From Aspidapion aeneum (lineage: Eukaryota > Arthropoda > Insecta > Coleoptera > Brentidae), in the NCBI GenBank assembly GCA_963576565.1, contig OY755038.1, forward strand, positions 200,977,013 to 201,041,012: 64,000 bases of DNA. Direction: 5' to 3'. Of the stretch, positions 1 to 12,654 are shown piece by piece (the stretch's first letter is position 1; every line of letters starts with the position of its first letter). Below the pieces are notes generated by a model that did no database searches, was not told the DNA's origin, and saw nothing but the letters and a program-made list of their open reading frames with translations. The position numbers and the translations under genes were made by a program.

Positions 1-1480
1 ATCAAATATAAAAAAAGGCTAACACAAAACATCGAAACCTTTAAATAAATCTAACAAATTTTTTATAGCTATTATAAAATTGAGTTAATTATTTCCAAAT
101 ACGAAAAAATTCATTTTTTTGGCACCAATTAATGATCAATTATTTTATATTTGGCGTCGTTGTAAATTTTCGATAAAATATTTGAAGTGTCAGGGGAAAA
201 CGATGAAAGTCCATTTAAGGTCGAAAATAACGTAATCAGTGTAAAATGTAGAGTCATACGTATATTTTACTACACCATACTAAAAGGAGGAAAAAATGCT
301 GACAGTCACGAGTTACCGTGGCTACGCATACGCGTCAGGGGAAAAAACGCTGAAAGTCCACTTCGGCGAATTTTATTTCCTGCTAAATATAGAGACATAG
401 AAAAGCTGTCTAAATTTTGTGGACGTAAAGCACAAAACTACTTGAGAAGCTTGCCACATTAAACAACATGTAATTTTATCTTTGTTCGATTTTTTGTAAC
501 TTTTTTGAATAAAATACTTCAAAAGTATTCAAAATAAGGGGAGACATCGATGAAAGTCACTGGAAACTCATCGTGTTTTCCTAATATTTTTTGACATCGC
601 TCTAAGTTTTTGCTAATAGGAATGAAGTTTTTCACGTAATTTGTTCTAATTAAACATTATGCCAATTTAAAAATTATAAATAACTATCTGAGAGTGATCT
701 ATTTACCGACGATACCAACAATCTGCAGAATATAACATTTTTCGAGAATAAAAGGTCCGCAGATTTTAAAATCTCATTAGAGCTAATAGAAAATAATATA
801 CTGCGATATCGCGCATTTCTCATTTACTATTTTCCTTATAGGCGGTCTATATGACTTTCGTGAACGTGGCGTCTTAAAGGAAAGATGTCTTACGTAATCT
901 CAAAAATAAAAATTATTTAAAAAAACACTATTATCAATATTTTTGTTTGATATGTCATGGTATTTTGTTATTCAAGTGTGATGGTATGAAAAAAAAAATC
1001 GATTTTGTCAAGGGTAGGCAACGCCTACATTATATGCACGCCAGGCACCAGGGGTGCCAAAATGTGCTCGAAATCATAGAGTGGGAGCGCCAAGTTTTGT
1101 CTATTCCCACGACGTATTTCCCCCAGATCCGCCACTGATGCTTTCCACTGCCTGTAGAAGAAAGCGGGAAAATATTAAGCTAATGCATAAAAATGATCAA
1201 TTATACAATTGACTGTCCCTTTTTTTACCTCTGAATCATGACATGTCCCATCTCACAATACTCGCAGAATTCCATAGAACCCATTATGCATATCATTCTT
1301 TCTATCCCTTGAACTCTCTTTGCTTTGCAAAAAGTTGGATACAGGGCAAACCGGGCCAGTGCCAGGTCGGCAAATCGCGGGGGCGACAAATCGGCTGTAT
1401 ATATTATTTATAAGAAAAATAGTAACCTTAAGCACTTATGGATGACATTTTAATTATTAATTATCGCTTTTAAATGACCT
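1..1480. other. Gene-free repeat-derived stretch
   Basis: No gene is recognised. The words GTCAGGGGAAAA and GATGAAAGTC recur near 188, 336 and 536, suggesting a decayed dispersed repeat. Around 1117-1136 the sequence reads as the inward end of a hAT-type terminal repeat (on the minus strand CAGTGGCGGATCTGGGGG). The short open frames here (for example 187-462 and 947-1138) show no recognisable domain. Confidence 0.5.
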
Positions 1481-1613
1481 TGATAATTTGTCGATTTGAC
1501 GCGTTAAATTAAAAGTAATTAAAAATAATCCAATAATTTTTTTTTATAGTCTATTTTTCGGTATTTACAATAAATTACAATTAATACCCCACAGGGGCTA
1601 CACTAATCACACC

Positions 1614-2393
1614 CTAATATCCATAAACTTGGGGTTTATAGGATCCATCATCGTACAAAGCCTCACTGTGATCATGCACGTATTCTCCTTCATATCCGTG
1701 ACCGGCAGCGTAGGCTACAATTGGAGCATGGTGGGCTACAACTGGAGAAGCATGAGCAAGAACTGGGCCATGGTGAGCGACAACTGGAGCAGCGTGTCTG
1801 CTGGTAGAGATGGTACCAGATGGGCCAGCTACGACAACATCTTCAGAGCCATGAGCAGCGCTGTGAGCAACAACAGTGAAGCCGTGATGAGCAACAACTG
1901 GAGCGGCATGAGCGACGACTGAAGCGTGGTGGTCTACAACGTGAGCAGAGTGGGCTACAACTGGGGCGTAATGAGCTACAGCTGGTTCGTAATGAGCTAC
2001 AGCTGGGGCGTAATGAGCTACAGCTGGGGCGTAATGAGCTACAGCTGGGGCGTACTGTGCTACAGCTGGGGCGGCATAAGATACAACTGGAGCGGCATGT
2101 GCTACGACTCCTGGGTGTTCTTCGTGGATGATTTGGCCTCCGGGTGCTACGGCGGAGATCACGCTACCATCATTGCCGACTACGGTGGTCCTGCTGCTAG
2201 GTCCTTGCAAGATTTTGGCTGAGGGGCCAACGAGCACACCAGCCTGGGCAGCTACGAAGCAAGCTACGAAAGCAATGACTACCTGAAAATGTTAAAAAGT
2301 TGTTGTTATTATAAATAATTCCATTGCGTTGATTGCTGTGTAACTTCAATTTTTTAAATTGCTATCTACTTATTACCTTACCTGAGGATTCAT
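1614..2393 (-). CDS. Cuticular protein gene A (two exons, low-complexity AHYAPAV type)
   Basis: The minus-strand CDS joins exon 1 (2393-2382, MNPQ) to exon 2 (2282-1614) across a 99-bp intron with GTAAGG donor and TTTTCAG acceptor, phase 0. The 226-aa product starts with a signal peptide (MNPQVVIAFVACFVAAQA, probable cleavage after residue 18). Then come a GPSAKILQGPSS head at about 23-34, a GNDGSVISAVAPGGQII segment, heptad repeats VAHYAPA/VAHHA (about 60-145), a GPSGTIST motif at about 157-164, and a tail rich in Gly, Tyr, Asp and Ser ending VYGY. Such Ala/Val/Pro/His low-complexity secreted proteins are typical structural cuticular proteins; the GPSG motif recalls the repeat of crustacean cuticle proteins, which I have not verified. 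An internal GTG at 2237 could be mistaken for the start, but splicing gives a proper signal peptide. Gene B is its closest relative. Confidence 0.85.
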
Positions 2394-2436
2394 TGTAGAT
2401 TTATGGGTATGTTTCTGCAGCTATTGATAGTCAAAA

Positions 2437-2472
2437 ACTGATACCTTTACCTAAAATTAGAGTGTTTTTATA
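2437..2472 (-). promoter_or_regulatory. Core promoter of gene A (TATA box and TCAGT initiator)
   Basis: On the minus strand a TATAAAAAC box starts at 2472 and a TCAGT arthropod initiator has its A at 2439, 33 bp downstream. The implied 5' UTR to the ATG at 2393 is 46 nt. The same geometry is found at all seven paralogues. Confidence 0.75.
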
Positions 2473-2999
2473 GTAAAAATCTTATTTAACTTTGCCTAAC
2501 CTTACACGTCAATGTTTTCTTAGATACAGATCCATTTTGGGTGTAACTTATTCTTCCGCGTCTGTCTGTTTTATAATTTTTATGAATGAAGTGCCACCTA
2601 GAACCTAACCACTGGTCTGGTTCTTTGAACGAGAGGTAGGTATTTAATTAATTTATTAATAGGATAATTGGTTCTATTCAATTTTAATAATTCTTCCTGA
2701 AAAGATAAAAACAAGAATATCATTCGTAATAAAAACAGTTACACAGGATTTTATAGAAATAAATAAAATAAATTGAAATGGGTTCCACGGGAGAAGAAAT
2801 TCTTGAAATATTTTTGGTTAAATTCTGATGATTGACTTGGATTTATTAAGTTTTAGAGGCAAGCGAAATAATATATTTTATAGTCATTGTGATTAAAAAT
2901 GAACTATCGCTTTTTATAATAATATAAAGTTTAAAGAGATACAGGGTGTATAAGTACCTCACTTTTTCAATAAGCACAATTTTTCTTCTTAGAAAAAAT

Positions 3000-4110
3000 C
3001 TAGTATTTTTAGAAAGTTTTTATTTAATGGCCTTGCAAAAGGTCGTGTAGTCGTTGTTTACATTGAAGTACTAAATTTTTTTTTGAGTTTTCGACCTTAA
3101 CGGGGGCTGGCTTTCCCCGTCATCTTGGATTGAGTGTGCACGAAAAGGTTGGTCCCTGTACATTTTAGAAAACAAAGTTTTGGACACAAGTTGAAGACAG
3201 TAAAATTTCCTAGAAAACCGCTAATATATGTTTTTTTTTGTCAGGCGAATGTTTTTTTGAGTTATGACGCTAAACAGTTCGCCGTAATGTTGGATTTTGT
3301 CCAATTTTTTTATTTAGCCTTTAACTTTGAAACTGTTTATTTTTGAGAAATGAAATTAACACAATATAAAGACTAACTAATAGTCTATAAAATGAGATAT
3401 TATTGAGTTCTCTGGGTAGTACCCTTACTGAGATACGAACCCTGAAGTAGAAAAATATGCCGTGGGCTTGGCTCACTTAGGTCATAGAAAATATAATATC
3501 TAATTTTCTCTGCTTAGGTGGTACATCGTTTAAAAGATAATTTAATTTTCTGCAATAAAGTTGATTACAAACTTTTTGTAAAATGAACCTTTAAAAAAAT
3601 TACATGAATAATTTTGGTTTATTTTGCATATAATATGAAAATATATAGGAAACGGGTGTACCGCTAAAACTTCATGCTTCGTATCTCAGCAAGCGTACTA
3701 CCCAGAGAACTCACTGATGACTCATTTTATAGGCTGTTAGTTGATCGTTATTTTATGTTATACAGATTTTCTCAAAAATAAGCAGTTTAGAAGTTAAAGG
3801 CCACTAAATAAAAAAATTGGTCAAAATAACTTGAAAACCATTTATCTGACAAAAAAACGTAAAAAGTGTTTTTGTAGGGAGTTTTATTGCCTTTAACTAT
3901 CGTGTAAAACTTTTTTTTCTAAAACGTACAGTAGCCAAGTAATTTAAAAAAACCCTTTTTGTGCACATTAAATCCAAGATGGGGGTAGAAACCTCAAATT
4001 TGTTTTTAGGATTTAAATGTCAACAACATATGTCAAAATCTACACTACTACACCACCTTTTGAAAGCTAAAATTCTATAATTACTGGACTATTACATTAG
4101 ATCAAAAGGT
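3000..4110. repeat. Diverged foldback repeat
   Basis: Two diverged inverted arms, roughly 3000-3440 and 3670-4110, face each other around an AT-rich centre near 3560. The clearest pairing is between the GGGTAGTACCCTTACTGAGATACG segment at about 3414-3437 (quoted only by position) and its complement near 3683-3710. CAGGGTGT words at 2944 and 4219 may be remnants of transposon ends. No coding sequence is evident. Confidence 0.55.
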
Positions 4111-4229
4111 GTTTTTTTTTTGTAATAACAAACTAGTACCGTTGCATACAGTTTTGAAATTAGGCATTTTTTTGGAACAAGGGATTTGATTTTGCTGATA
4201 CATTTATTTCAAATTATACAGGGTGTCAC

Positions 4230-5640
4230 TGCCAGCCCCTAAAAAAGAGTTTTTAACTTTTTGCGACTTTGAGAATAGGTATTACCTATATAAATTGACA
4301 ATCCGTTTCAAATTACGACAGTGCTATAATAGCAGAAGTCGTCGAGCAGAGAGAGAGTTCACCTATAATCTATTCTCATAAACCTTTAGAACAGCACACA
4401 TTTTTAATAGTACTCTTAAACTGACAAAGTTGTATGTAAACGCCGCCCGCCGGCGAATAGAGAACTTTTGTGCGATTACTCTTATGTGGACATGCAGTCT
4501 AAAAGTCGCCCCAAGCGAACTATTTTTGAAATTTTTGCACTTACAATTTTTATTGCGTATATGTAGGTAACCATTATAATGCAGCTCAGACAATTGTTTT
4601 ATTTTGATAAATTGTTGCGGGTTGGAAGATCTGATTTTATAAAATCATACAACATGGCTTAATCAAATATGAGTTATTTGAAATTTAGAAACGCTTATAA
4701 TTCCTAACTACATATTTCATCAATGACAAAAAAATTTCGATTTAGATTCTGATTTTCTGGAAATGACTCTTGCTTGGTCTAAACCTAACATGTTAAGAAA
4801 CTAAACCGAATCAATTAATAAACAGAGTGGTTTAGATGGTTGATTTGCTAAAAAAAAGTTAGGATTAAAGTACCCTTGTTTTAAGAGATATCAGAAAAAT
4901 TTATTAGGCACAGTTGTTTAGAATTAAAAGTTTTGATTGATCCTCAATTTTTAGAAAAATCAACATAAAATAGTTTAAAGCAAATTTTTATAATCAACTT
5001 ATCTCTGCCGTAACTTTTGAATCTAAACAGCTCTTCTTTATAACATTTTCCAATACCTTTTAAAACAAAGGTATTTTAATCTTAACGCCTTTTATAAAAT
5101 CAGTCTAAACCACCCTTTATACTTTACCGGTACTAAATCCGTGAACACACTGTATAATGGGAATGATATCCTATATGTATATTTTCAAGAGTATTCATAA
5201 ACATCAGCTCTATCAAAACATTGTATTTCACCTCACGCGCATATTTGATTGCATTGTTAAAAAACTTGTTTGAAAATCTGAAAAAACGCCCCTGTATGCT
5301 ACTGTTTCTCCTATGTTTATTCACATCTGGAAAACCCCTTATCATGTGGAGTCCTCACTTTGGCAATTTTAAAATTTTCAATATTGCAGAATTCCACTAT
5401 ACTCCACTTTTTGAGGCTGTTGGACTGTCAACACTCTCCTGTGGACAGCGGCGACATAATTTGTTTATTGTGATTTTTTTGATGGGCTTGGCCCGTAAAT
5501 AAATAAGTAGATAATTACCGTTACCATAAAAAAAAAGCTGCTGGATGCGGGCAGCCATATTGTATTAGGTTGTTCTTAACGTTTGTTTTTTCCTAAATCC
5601 AGTAAAAACTTTCGATAAAATTAGGTAGTCAGCGCTTTTA
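4230..5640. other. Gene-free AT-rich intergenic stretch between genes A and B
   Basis: No gene, RNA or complete mobile element is recognised. Open frames at 4363-4593 and 5221-5502 are short, low in complexity and carry no domain signature. Confidence 0.4.
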
Positions 5641-5780
5641 AATGTCGTTGACAATTTGTCTATTTGATGCTTTAAATTAAAAGTAATTAAAAATATTCAA
5701 ATATATTTTTTAAACAGTCTATTTTTGGTATTTACAATAAATTACAATTGATACCCCACAGGGGCTACACTAATCACACC

Positions 5781-6601
5781 CTAATATCCATAAACTTGGG
5801 GTTTGTAGGATCCATCATCGTACAAAGCCTCACTGTGATCATGCACGTATTCTCCTTCATATTCGTGACCAGTGGCGTAGGCTACAGCTGGAGCGTGGTG
5901 GGCTACAACTGGAGAAGCATGAGCAAGAACGAGGCCATGGTGAGCGACAACGGGAGCTGCGTGTCTGCTGGTAGAGATGGTACCAGATGGGCCAGCTACG
6001 ACAACATCTTCAGAGCCATGAGCAGCGCTGTGAGCAACAACAGTGGATCCGTGGTGAGCAACAACTGGAGCGGCATGAGATACGGCTGAAGCGTGGTGGG
6101 CTACAACGTGAGCAGAGTGGTCTACAACTGGGGCGTAATGAGCTACAGCTGGGGCGGCATAAGATACAACTGGAGCGGCATGAGCGACGACTGAAGCGTG
6201 GTGGGCTACAACGTGAGCAGAGTGGTCTACAACTGGAGCGTAATGAGCTACAGCTGGGGCAGCATAAGAGACAAATGGGGCGGCATGGGCTACGACTCCT
6301 GGGTGTTCTTCGTGGATGATTTGGCCTCCAGGTGCTACGGCAGAGATTACGCTACCGTCGTTGCCGACTACTGTGGTCCTGCTGCTAGGTCCTTGCAATA
6401 TTTTGGCTGAGGGGCCAACGAGCACACCAGCTTGGGCGGCTACGAAGCAAGCTACGAAAGCAATGACTACCTGAAAATTGAGAAAAGTTGTTTTTTATCA
6501 CATTTCAAATATTAACTAAACTGGTATTGCATGGCGTTGATTACTGTATTAGCACATTTTGCAAATTATATGCCTATTTGTTACCTTACCTGAGGATTCA
6601 T
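5781..6601 (-). CDS. Cuticular protein gene B (two exons, AHYAPVV type)
   Basis: Minus-strand CDS: exon 1 (6601-6590, MNPQ) and exon 2 (6470-5781) separated by a 119-bp intron with GTAAGG donor and TTTTCAG acceptor. The 233-aa product has the same signal peptide, GPSAKILQGPSS head, GPSGTIST motif and VYGY tail as gene A. The central repeat contains a perfect-looking 35-residue tandem duplication (the VSYAAPAVAHYAPVVDHSA block occurs twice), produced by a 105-bp DNA duplication at about 6070-6280. Flanks matching gene A (about 1470-2790 versus 5630-6960) show that A and B are products of a direct tandem duplication. The inferred role is a secreted structural component of the exoskeleton. Confidence 0.85.
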
Positions 6602-6644
6602 TGTAGATTTATGGGTATGTTTCTGCAGCTATTGATAATCAAAA

Positions 6645-6680
6645 ACTGATACCTTTAGCTAAAATTAGATTGTTTTTATA
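6645..6680 (-). promoter_or_regulatory. Core promoter of gene B
   Basis: Minus-strand TATAAAAAC box from 6680 and TCAGT initiator with its A at 6647 (33 bp apart). The predicted 5' UTR to the ATG at 6601 is 46 nt, identical in length to the other paralogues. Confidence 0.75.
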
Positions 6681-6964
6681 GTAAAGATCTAGTTTAACCT
6701 TGATTAACCTTAGACGTAAAGTATTTCTTAAATATAGATCATTTTGGATACTCATTCTTCCGCGTCTGTATTTTTAAAATTTTGATGAACGAAGCCACCT
6801 AGATCTAGCAAGTGGGTTGGTTCAAAATAAAATTTAACGAAAGGTGTTTTAACAATTTAATTGGATAATTGAGTTCTTTAAATTTTAAGAATTCTTCCTA
6901 GTAAGAATAAAGAAGGATATTATTGTTAACCAAAACGATTATACATTATGTTATGGCCAAGACT

Positions 6965-7890
6965 TTTTATGAGTACAAAGTACTTTTTATGAGTACTATT
7001 AAAAACGGGTGTGGGGCCGTTTACACAGGTTATGGTATATGGTAAATTATTATTTCGGTGGAATTGGCTATAATTTTAGTATGTTATAGTCTCGGTTATA
7101 GTAGAATGTGTGGCGACAAAAATTGAAAATAAAGTTAAGTTTTTCTAGATATAGTTTTTGAAATATTAACGGTTAAATTTCATAAAATGGTAGGTTTTGG
7201 GAATATTCTAATAATAAAAACTTGACCGAAAAAAATTAAGTTATAATAGAACTGACTAAGTAGAGGTTTAAAGACATAATCACTTATAATGTCATTCGTG
7301 TCACTTTTTTGGATAATACACGGCAGGGCCTGACTGGGTACGTAGGGGCCCCGGCGGGAGAGCAGGAAGTCCGAAGGGGCTAATGAGGCAAAAAAAAATG
7401 CTGGTTTTCGTAAGTTTGAGCTCAGAAGATTAGCACTATATGAAACTTTATTGTGCCGCAGGCGAAAATTTTAAAAAGTAAAGTAATTTTTATGTAAATT
7501 TTTTGAAAATTATATTTTGCAATTTTTTTTTAAACTTTAGTTTTTATTACCTTCCTAGCCTGCGCAGCAATACGGCTGCCCGACATTAAAACAAAGTAAC
7601 TGCAGATTTATCAAAACCGAGAAAAATCAATATAAAGTTCTTAAAAAGCATGGGAGTAAATGGAGTAACGTCGTCTAAATCATATAATAACTTTGGCATT
7701 TCTTAACCGATTTAGAAAATTCTTATACTAAAATGTGCGTAAGATTACTATTATGTAAACTTACAAAAGAAACTCGATTTTTTTAAGAATGTCAGTGAAC
7801 TTTGTTTAAATTTCGGGCAGCCGAATAGCTAGAGAAGGTACCTATTATTTTCGACGAAAAAGGTTTTTTTGAGATAACACCGAAAATGTG
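6965..7890. other. Gene-free stretch with transposon-end-like GC patch
   Basis: No gene is recognised. A GC-rich patch at about 7323-7390 (CAGGGCCTGACTGGGTACG and following) stands out in AT-rich DNA and resembles hAT-type transposon ends, but I found no partner end. Confidence 0.35.
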
Positions 7891-7894
7891 TTAT

Positions 7895-8370
7895 TTGCAT
7901 GTAGTTTGTCAAATTAAATTTTATCTGTCACTTGTTTAGTTTTGAGATATTACATAAAATTTGTATTTTTCTTATGGAATAATCCTTTTTTTATTTCATT
8001 TTTGAAATCAGCGTAAAATTTCCTTTAAAATGATGTAATACACTTAATATTTTATTCTTTAATTTTTTTTTATTGTTTTTTATATTTTTATTTTTTAATT
8101 ATCTCTTGATTTTTTAAAAAAATATATTTAATTTGATATTTTTAAATATTTTAAACCTTTTCAACAAACTAAAAAAAGATAAAAAAAAATTAAGAGGTAA
8201 TTAAAAAATAAAAATATCAAAAACAATAAAAAAAATAAAATATTAAGTGTGACATGTCATTTTAAAACATATTTGACGCTGATTCCGTAAGAAAAATACA
8301 AACTTTTTCTAATATCTCAAAAACTAAAAGTGAAAGATAAAATTTAATTTGACAGTTGGATTGGCCATAA
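7895..8370. repeat. AT-rich inverted repeat
   Basis: Arms at about 7900-8110 and 8165-8370 are inverted copies. TTGTCAAATTAAATTTTATC at 7906 pairs with GATAAAATTTAATTTGACAG at 8335, and the AATTAAGAGGTAATTAAAAA word near 8190 pairs with its complement near 8090. The centre is almost pure A/T. It is probably a foldback MITE; its ends and target duplication are not defined. Confidence 0.6.
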
Positions 8371-8374
8371 AAAA

Positions 8375-9985
8375 GTGCTAAAGAATGTGTTTAGAGAAAT
8401 AAAAAATATTCATAAATAAACAAGTTACGGGGCTGGGTCGCCCAATTGAAAACCACGCTATATCTTGTAAGTAGTGCAAGATATCGATGTGCGGTTTTCG
8501 GCATTAATTTTTTTACGAAAATCGAGTTTGTAATATGTAAGTTAGTTTTTTTCTATCTCCTCTAGAAATAGGCGTTTCCTATCAAAAGTGTCCAATTTGG
8601 ACCACTCTGTACAAGTTATGAGCATTTTAATGATTTTGATGCGGTTATTGAAAGGTCCACCAATTTATTTGATTTTTAATAAAAGATGATAAGCTAAGTG
8701 AGATTTCTATTTAATAAGATTACTTACTATGGTAATAATGACATTAAATTACTTCAAACTTAAACTAGAAAAATTAATAACAAAAGTTTGGGGGGGGGGT
8801 ATTTACGAACACCTTATATAACGATAATTTAAGAATAAAAATTCCTGTACTCTAACGTTTAGAGATGCAAATAATAAGTAAATTTCTGGAAAAGACCAAA
8901 TATAAGCACCGCAGTGAAAAAGTTCAGTTCACCCCTGATAATTTATGCTCATATCAATGGGATGGCTAGTTTTGGGCTTGAAGGGCTGGGGGGTTAAGAC
9001 TTTTGTCTTTGGTCCCGTTTTTCTGAAAACTTCTGGCCTGCGGCGTTTTTTAAAAAAAGATATTTTTGTAAAAAAAAAATCTGGTGTCATTTTTTCTAAA
9101 AGGTACTAATATTTTCGTAAATTTTGGTCCCCAACGCGATTTTCTAGTTTAAAAAACTTAATTTACTTCTGCAGACTGGAGCTAGGTAGGTCTTACTACT
9201 ACGAATTCTAACTAAGAACTGAAAGTGCAGAAATATCTTCAGGCAAAAGTAAATGTCGTTTTATATTTAGTCCGTTCCATCATCACATTGGACAGTCATA
9301 AAAACGTACGAAAAATCCAAATACGCGCGCAATACAATAAGAAAAGTTTATTTAAAAAAAAATTACGGCCTTACTAGTTTTGATTCTTAAACATTTTATT
9401 GTAAAATTACTTAGGATTATCAGAATATATTTTTAATAGTACTTTAAAATGCAGATAAAATTACAGGAGTTTAATTTATATTCGCAAACTATAAACCACT
9501 ACAGACTGCCTAATACCTTAATATACAAAAAATTGAAACCAACTTGCATTGGCACATATTTTTGCGCGAAACTTGTGAATTTTTTTTTTATTTTTTGTAA
9601 TATCACCAGTTTTATTTGAAATTTATATATTTGTTTATTTGTATTTTGTAATTTGATTTTTACAAAATATTTCTGAAATTTCCTAATTACCTTACATAGA
9701 AAGCCTCAATTATCACAAAGTTTTTGTGATTTTATACATTTTTAGCAATTATAGGTCGTGATACTTCTAAGAAGTTAGGATAATCACATTTTGTAGTTTG
9801 AACTTTGTTAGGTATATATAGTTTATGACCTTTCGTTATTTAGGAGTCGCCAAGGCCGTACGCAAGATAACATTCTTGGAAGGATTAAAAAATTTTGATA
9901 AAAATTTGCATATTACTCATTATGCAACTTTGATTACCCTTGATGCCCCTCCCTAGGTACGCCCTTGAGAATCACTGTAATTCAA
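8375..9985. other. Gene-free stretch
   Basis: No supported gene or bounded mobile element is seen. The sequence is AT-rich with homopolymer runs, including a nine-G run at about 8791-8799. Confidence 0.35.
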
Positions 9986-11005
9986 GGAAGACATGTTACA
10001 TATTATTTTAGTAAAAATGTAAGTGCATAAAGTGATTAAAAGCTAAAAACTTTCGTTCATTTCGTTGGCTGAATGCAATAGTTGGGTAATTCGAAATTTC
10101 GTGATTTTGAGTTATCTACTTTTTCATATAAAGGGAATTAAGAGCTATCGAATGCAAAAGCTGGATAATACGTTATTCTACACTGGCGACGTCTATCTTC
10201 AAATGTAAAAAGTAGACAATTCAAACATGTAAACTTTTTTAGAGCTATAAATAGATAACTTTAGATACCAGTATGTTTCCCTCTATTTTCCGATCTTTTT
10301 ATTTTATAAAAGAAGACAACTGTGTAAACCCAAAAAATAAAAATTATCTCATATTGTGCAAGTAACCCTTTTCCAGGCGACTCCTTTTATACTATCAATT
10401 ACATTTTCTCCAAACTACAAAAATCAAGTTACCCAACTATTGCATTCAGCCCACGATTTGATATCATGCCGCAGTTCCTTAGAAATAAAAATTAAGAGGC
10501 AAATTTTTGCCCGATTAGCCACAAAACTTGTTTGATTTCTTAAATTCACGGGTACTAAATTACACGTTTGCTAAATTTTAATTTTTTTTAGTTATTCACT
10601 GTTTTTGTCATTTTCTCAAACAAATATACATTTATGGTATATTTTTATCTTAGGTAAACTGGAAATGTATTGTCACGAAGTGGATGAGAATTTACATACA
10701 ATTTTTCCAACATATGATAAACACAGACAAAGAAAAGAGTGAAATGCAAAAAGGTCTAATGTGCGGGTCTTCGATCTTGTATTTCGGAGATGTCCGAAAC
10801 CGATTTAAGTGGCCTCTTAGAATGGAAACAAATTGGATCTTTCGTACGTTTTTATGACTGTCCAACGGGTTGATGGAACGAAGCTATTACAATAGAAAGA
10901 TTCTTGTTTAATTTCTAAATTATGATTAGATTGTTTACCTTCAAATCTAAGAATGTACATTAAGTATTAATAGTTAAGGCGACAAATTCGATTAAGGCAA
11001 TTTTT
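9985..11005. repeat. Duplicated genomic segment, copy 1 (paralogue at 56.2-61.1 kb)
   Basis: This segment is paralogous to 56160-61050. Shared landmarks include GCATAAAGTGATTAAAAGCT at 10025, CATGCCGCAGT at 10466, the CTTCGATCTTGTATTTCGGA word at 10769, and TGATTAGATTGTTTACCTTC at 10922. The two copies differ by separate insertions: a foldback element sits in this copy, while a palindrome, a hairpin and a mariner sit in the other. No gene could be read from the shared sequence. Confidence 0.65.
10066..10456. mobile_element. Foldback MITE with GGCTGAATGCAATAGTTGGG ends
   Basis: The left end GGCTGAATGCAATAGTTGGG is mirrored by CCCAACTATTGCATTCAGCC at the right end. The element interrupts the duplicated host segment; the paralogue at 56220-57745 lacks it. 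It has no coding capacity. A target duplication is not clear, so the superfamily is unassigned. Confidence 0.65.
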
Positions 11006-11009
11006 TAAA

Positions 11010-12600
11010 CAAAAGACAAGAAGGCAAAAAGTTTAAAAGTCAAAAGGTGGCACTACATATTAGAGTCACAGGAACACCGATTCAATTCTAAAATTGTGGG
11101 CCTTACTAAAATTGAGATCACGATACGCTTAAAGCCCGGTCTTGACATAACATTTTACCTTACCTCTTGCCTCTTGTCAGTCAAAAGGGTCAAGTATGAC
11201 GGTTGAAAGACTAGCGTACACACTTGATAGTTTTAACGTTCAGGGTCATTGATTATATTTGCGTGGCCTTTATCAGGGGTTTAAGTAGGTGATAGAAAAA
11301 AAGTTTAAATACAAAAGTTTCATAATTTTTTCCGTATTATCTTTTGGACTATGTCAGAAGTGTCAGATGTCATTCCTTATGTCAACTTTTAATAGCAACT
11401 TTCTTAAGTTAAAGGGAACACCCTGTATATTATTTGTCAGAAATAAAGATATCGTTACTCTGATTTCAAAAATATATAGGGTGTTGACATTTGGATAGTT
11501 CGTTTTTAAGTTATATTAGCTTAACATTTTTAATAAAATGCACTATAAAAATGATTAAGTTGCTTAGGTCTTACTTCAACTTCAGTTGTACAATGACAAA
11601 AAAACTTGGATGAAAAAATGGGGTATTCGGAGGAAGATGCACGTCTGATCTCCCATATGACCCAAAGTAAAAGTCAGCCCCCAGAAAACAGCTGATTTTA
11701 TCAGGGGCGTGGCCTGTATATTTTTGTTGGCCTTGCCTGATCAAGTAAAACTAGGGCTATCAAAATGGACGGGCCACGATCCTCCACTTTGTTGACATCA
11801 CATCCGGGGTTGATTTTTTTTTGATGGTCACGTTACGACACAGCTGATTGTCTTTAAAATATTGAAGTTGGAATGACGGTTCATGAATATTTGATTTTTT
11901 TAAATAAAGCCGTTTTTGAGATTGTTTTTACTTTATTCTGGCAGAACAATTTTTTTTTAATGTTTAGTAAGCCCTAATTTTTCATAGCTCACACAAAACT
12001 TAAGTTTAAAGCAGAAGCAAATGTGACAATCACATATGACAAAGTCAAATACATGTCAAATATAACAGTTGGCATGTGGTACATGGCGGGTAATTTGAAT
12101 TCAAAATAAGGAATGCTAAATCTTGAAGATTTTAACCTTTTAATCATGTTGCTTCCTTACAAACCTTTGGTGGAATATCGGGATGGTGTCTGAGAATATT
12201 TCACTGAAATTTTGCGGAAATCTGTAGTGCCATTTTGAAAATATCATAAAAAAAACGTCTGACTTCCCATAAGACCCAATGTAAAATTCAGCCCCGGGAG
12301 AACAGCTGATTTTTTCAGAGTCGTGGCCTCTATTTTTGTGTTGGCCTTGGTAAAACGTCAGGCAAAACGTTATGTGTAGACCGCGCTTTACACACGGTAT
12401 GTCAGCAACTTGGACCAAAACTCGTTTCCGCCACACATTACGTCATGTCGCGATCGACGATAACTGTCTAAGGAATTGACATTATCAACTTGAAATTTTG
12501 GACAGATTTACGCCTTAGTATGCTTAAGAAGCACGGTCGAGTTGGGCCTGTTCCGAAAAATCAAAGTGCCTTTTTTTGGAGCTTTTCTGAATTCCTGAAT
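11010..12600. repeat. Dispersed repeat with two degenerate direct copies, no gene
   Basis: A block with AACAGCTGATTTT and CGTGGCCT words occurs at about 11645-11757 and again, diverged, at about 12260-12362, so this is duplicated non-coding sequence. Open frames at 11289-11498 and 12140-12436 (minus) fall across these repeats and show no domain. Confidence 0.4.
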
Positions 12601-12654
12601 TTTTGCGTTACGTAATTTAAGGACGTTCCCTTAGGTGATAAAAAGTAATGATGA

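Noticed and set aside
1629..2222. Long open frames antisense to gene A (MSYSWG-type repeats), and similar ones antisense to B, D and G
   Set aside because: They are mirror products of the GC-balanced heptad repeats. They lack signal peptides, splice sites and conservation between copies.
2235..2237. GTG as start codon of the exon-2 frame in genes A, B, D, F and G
   Set aside because: The true start is the ATG of exon 1 (MNPQ/MNTQ). Splicing gives a full signal peptide in all seven genes.
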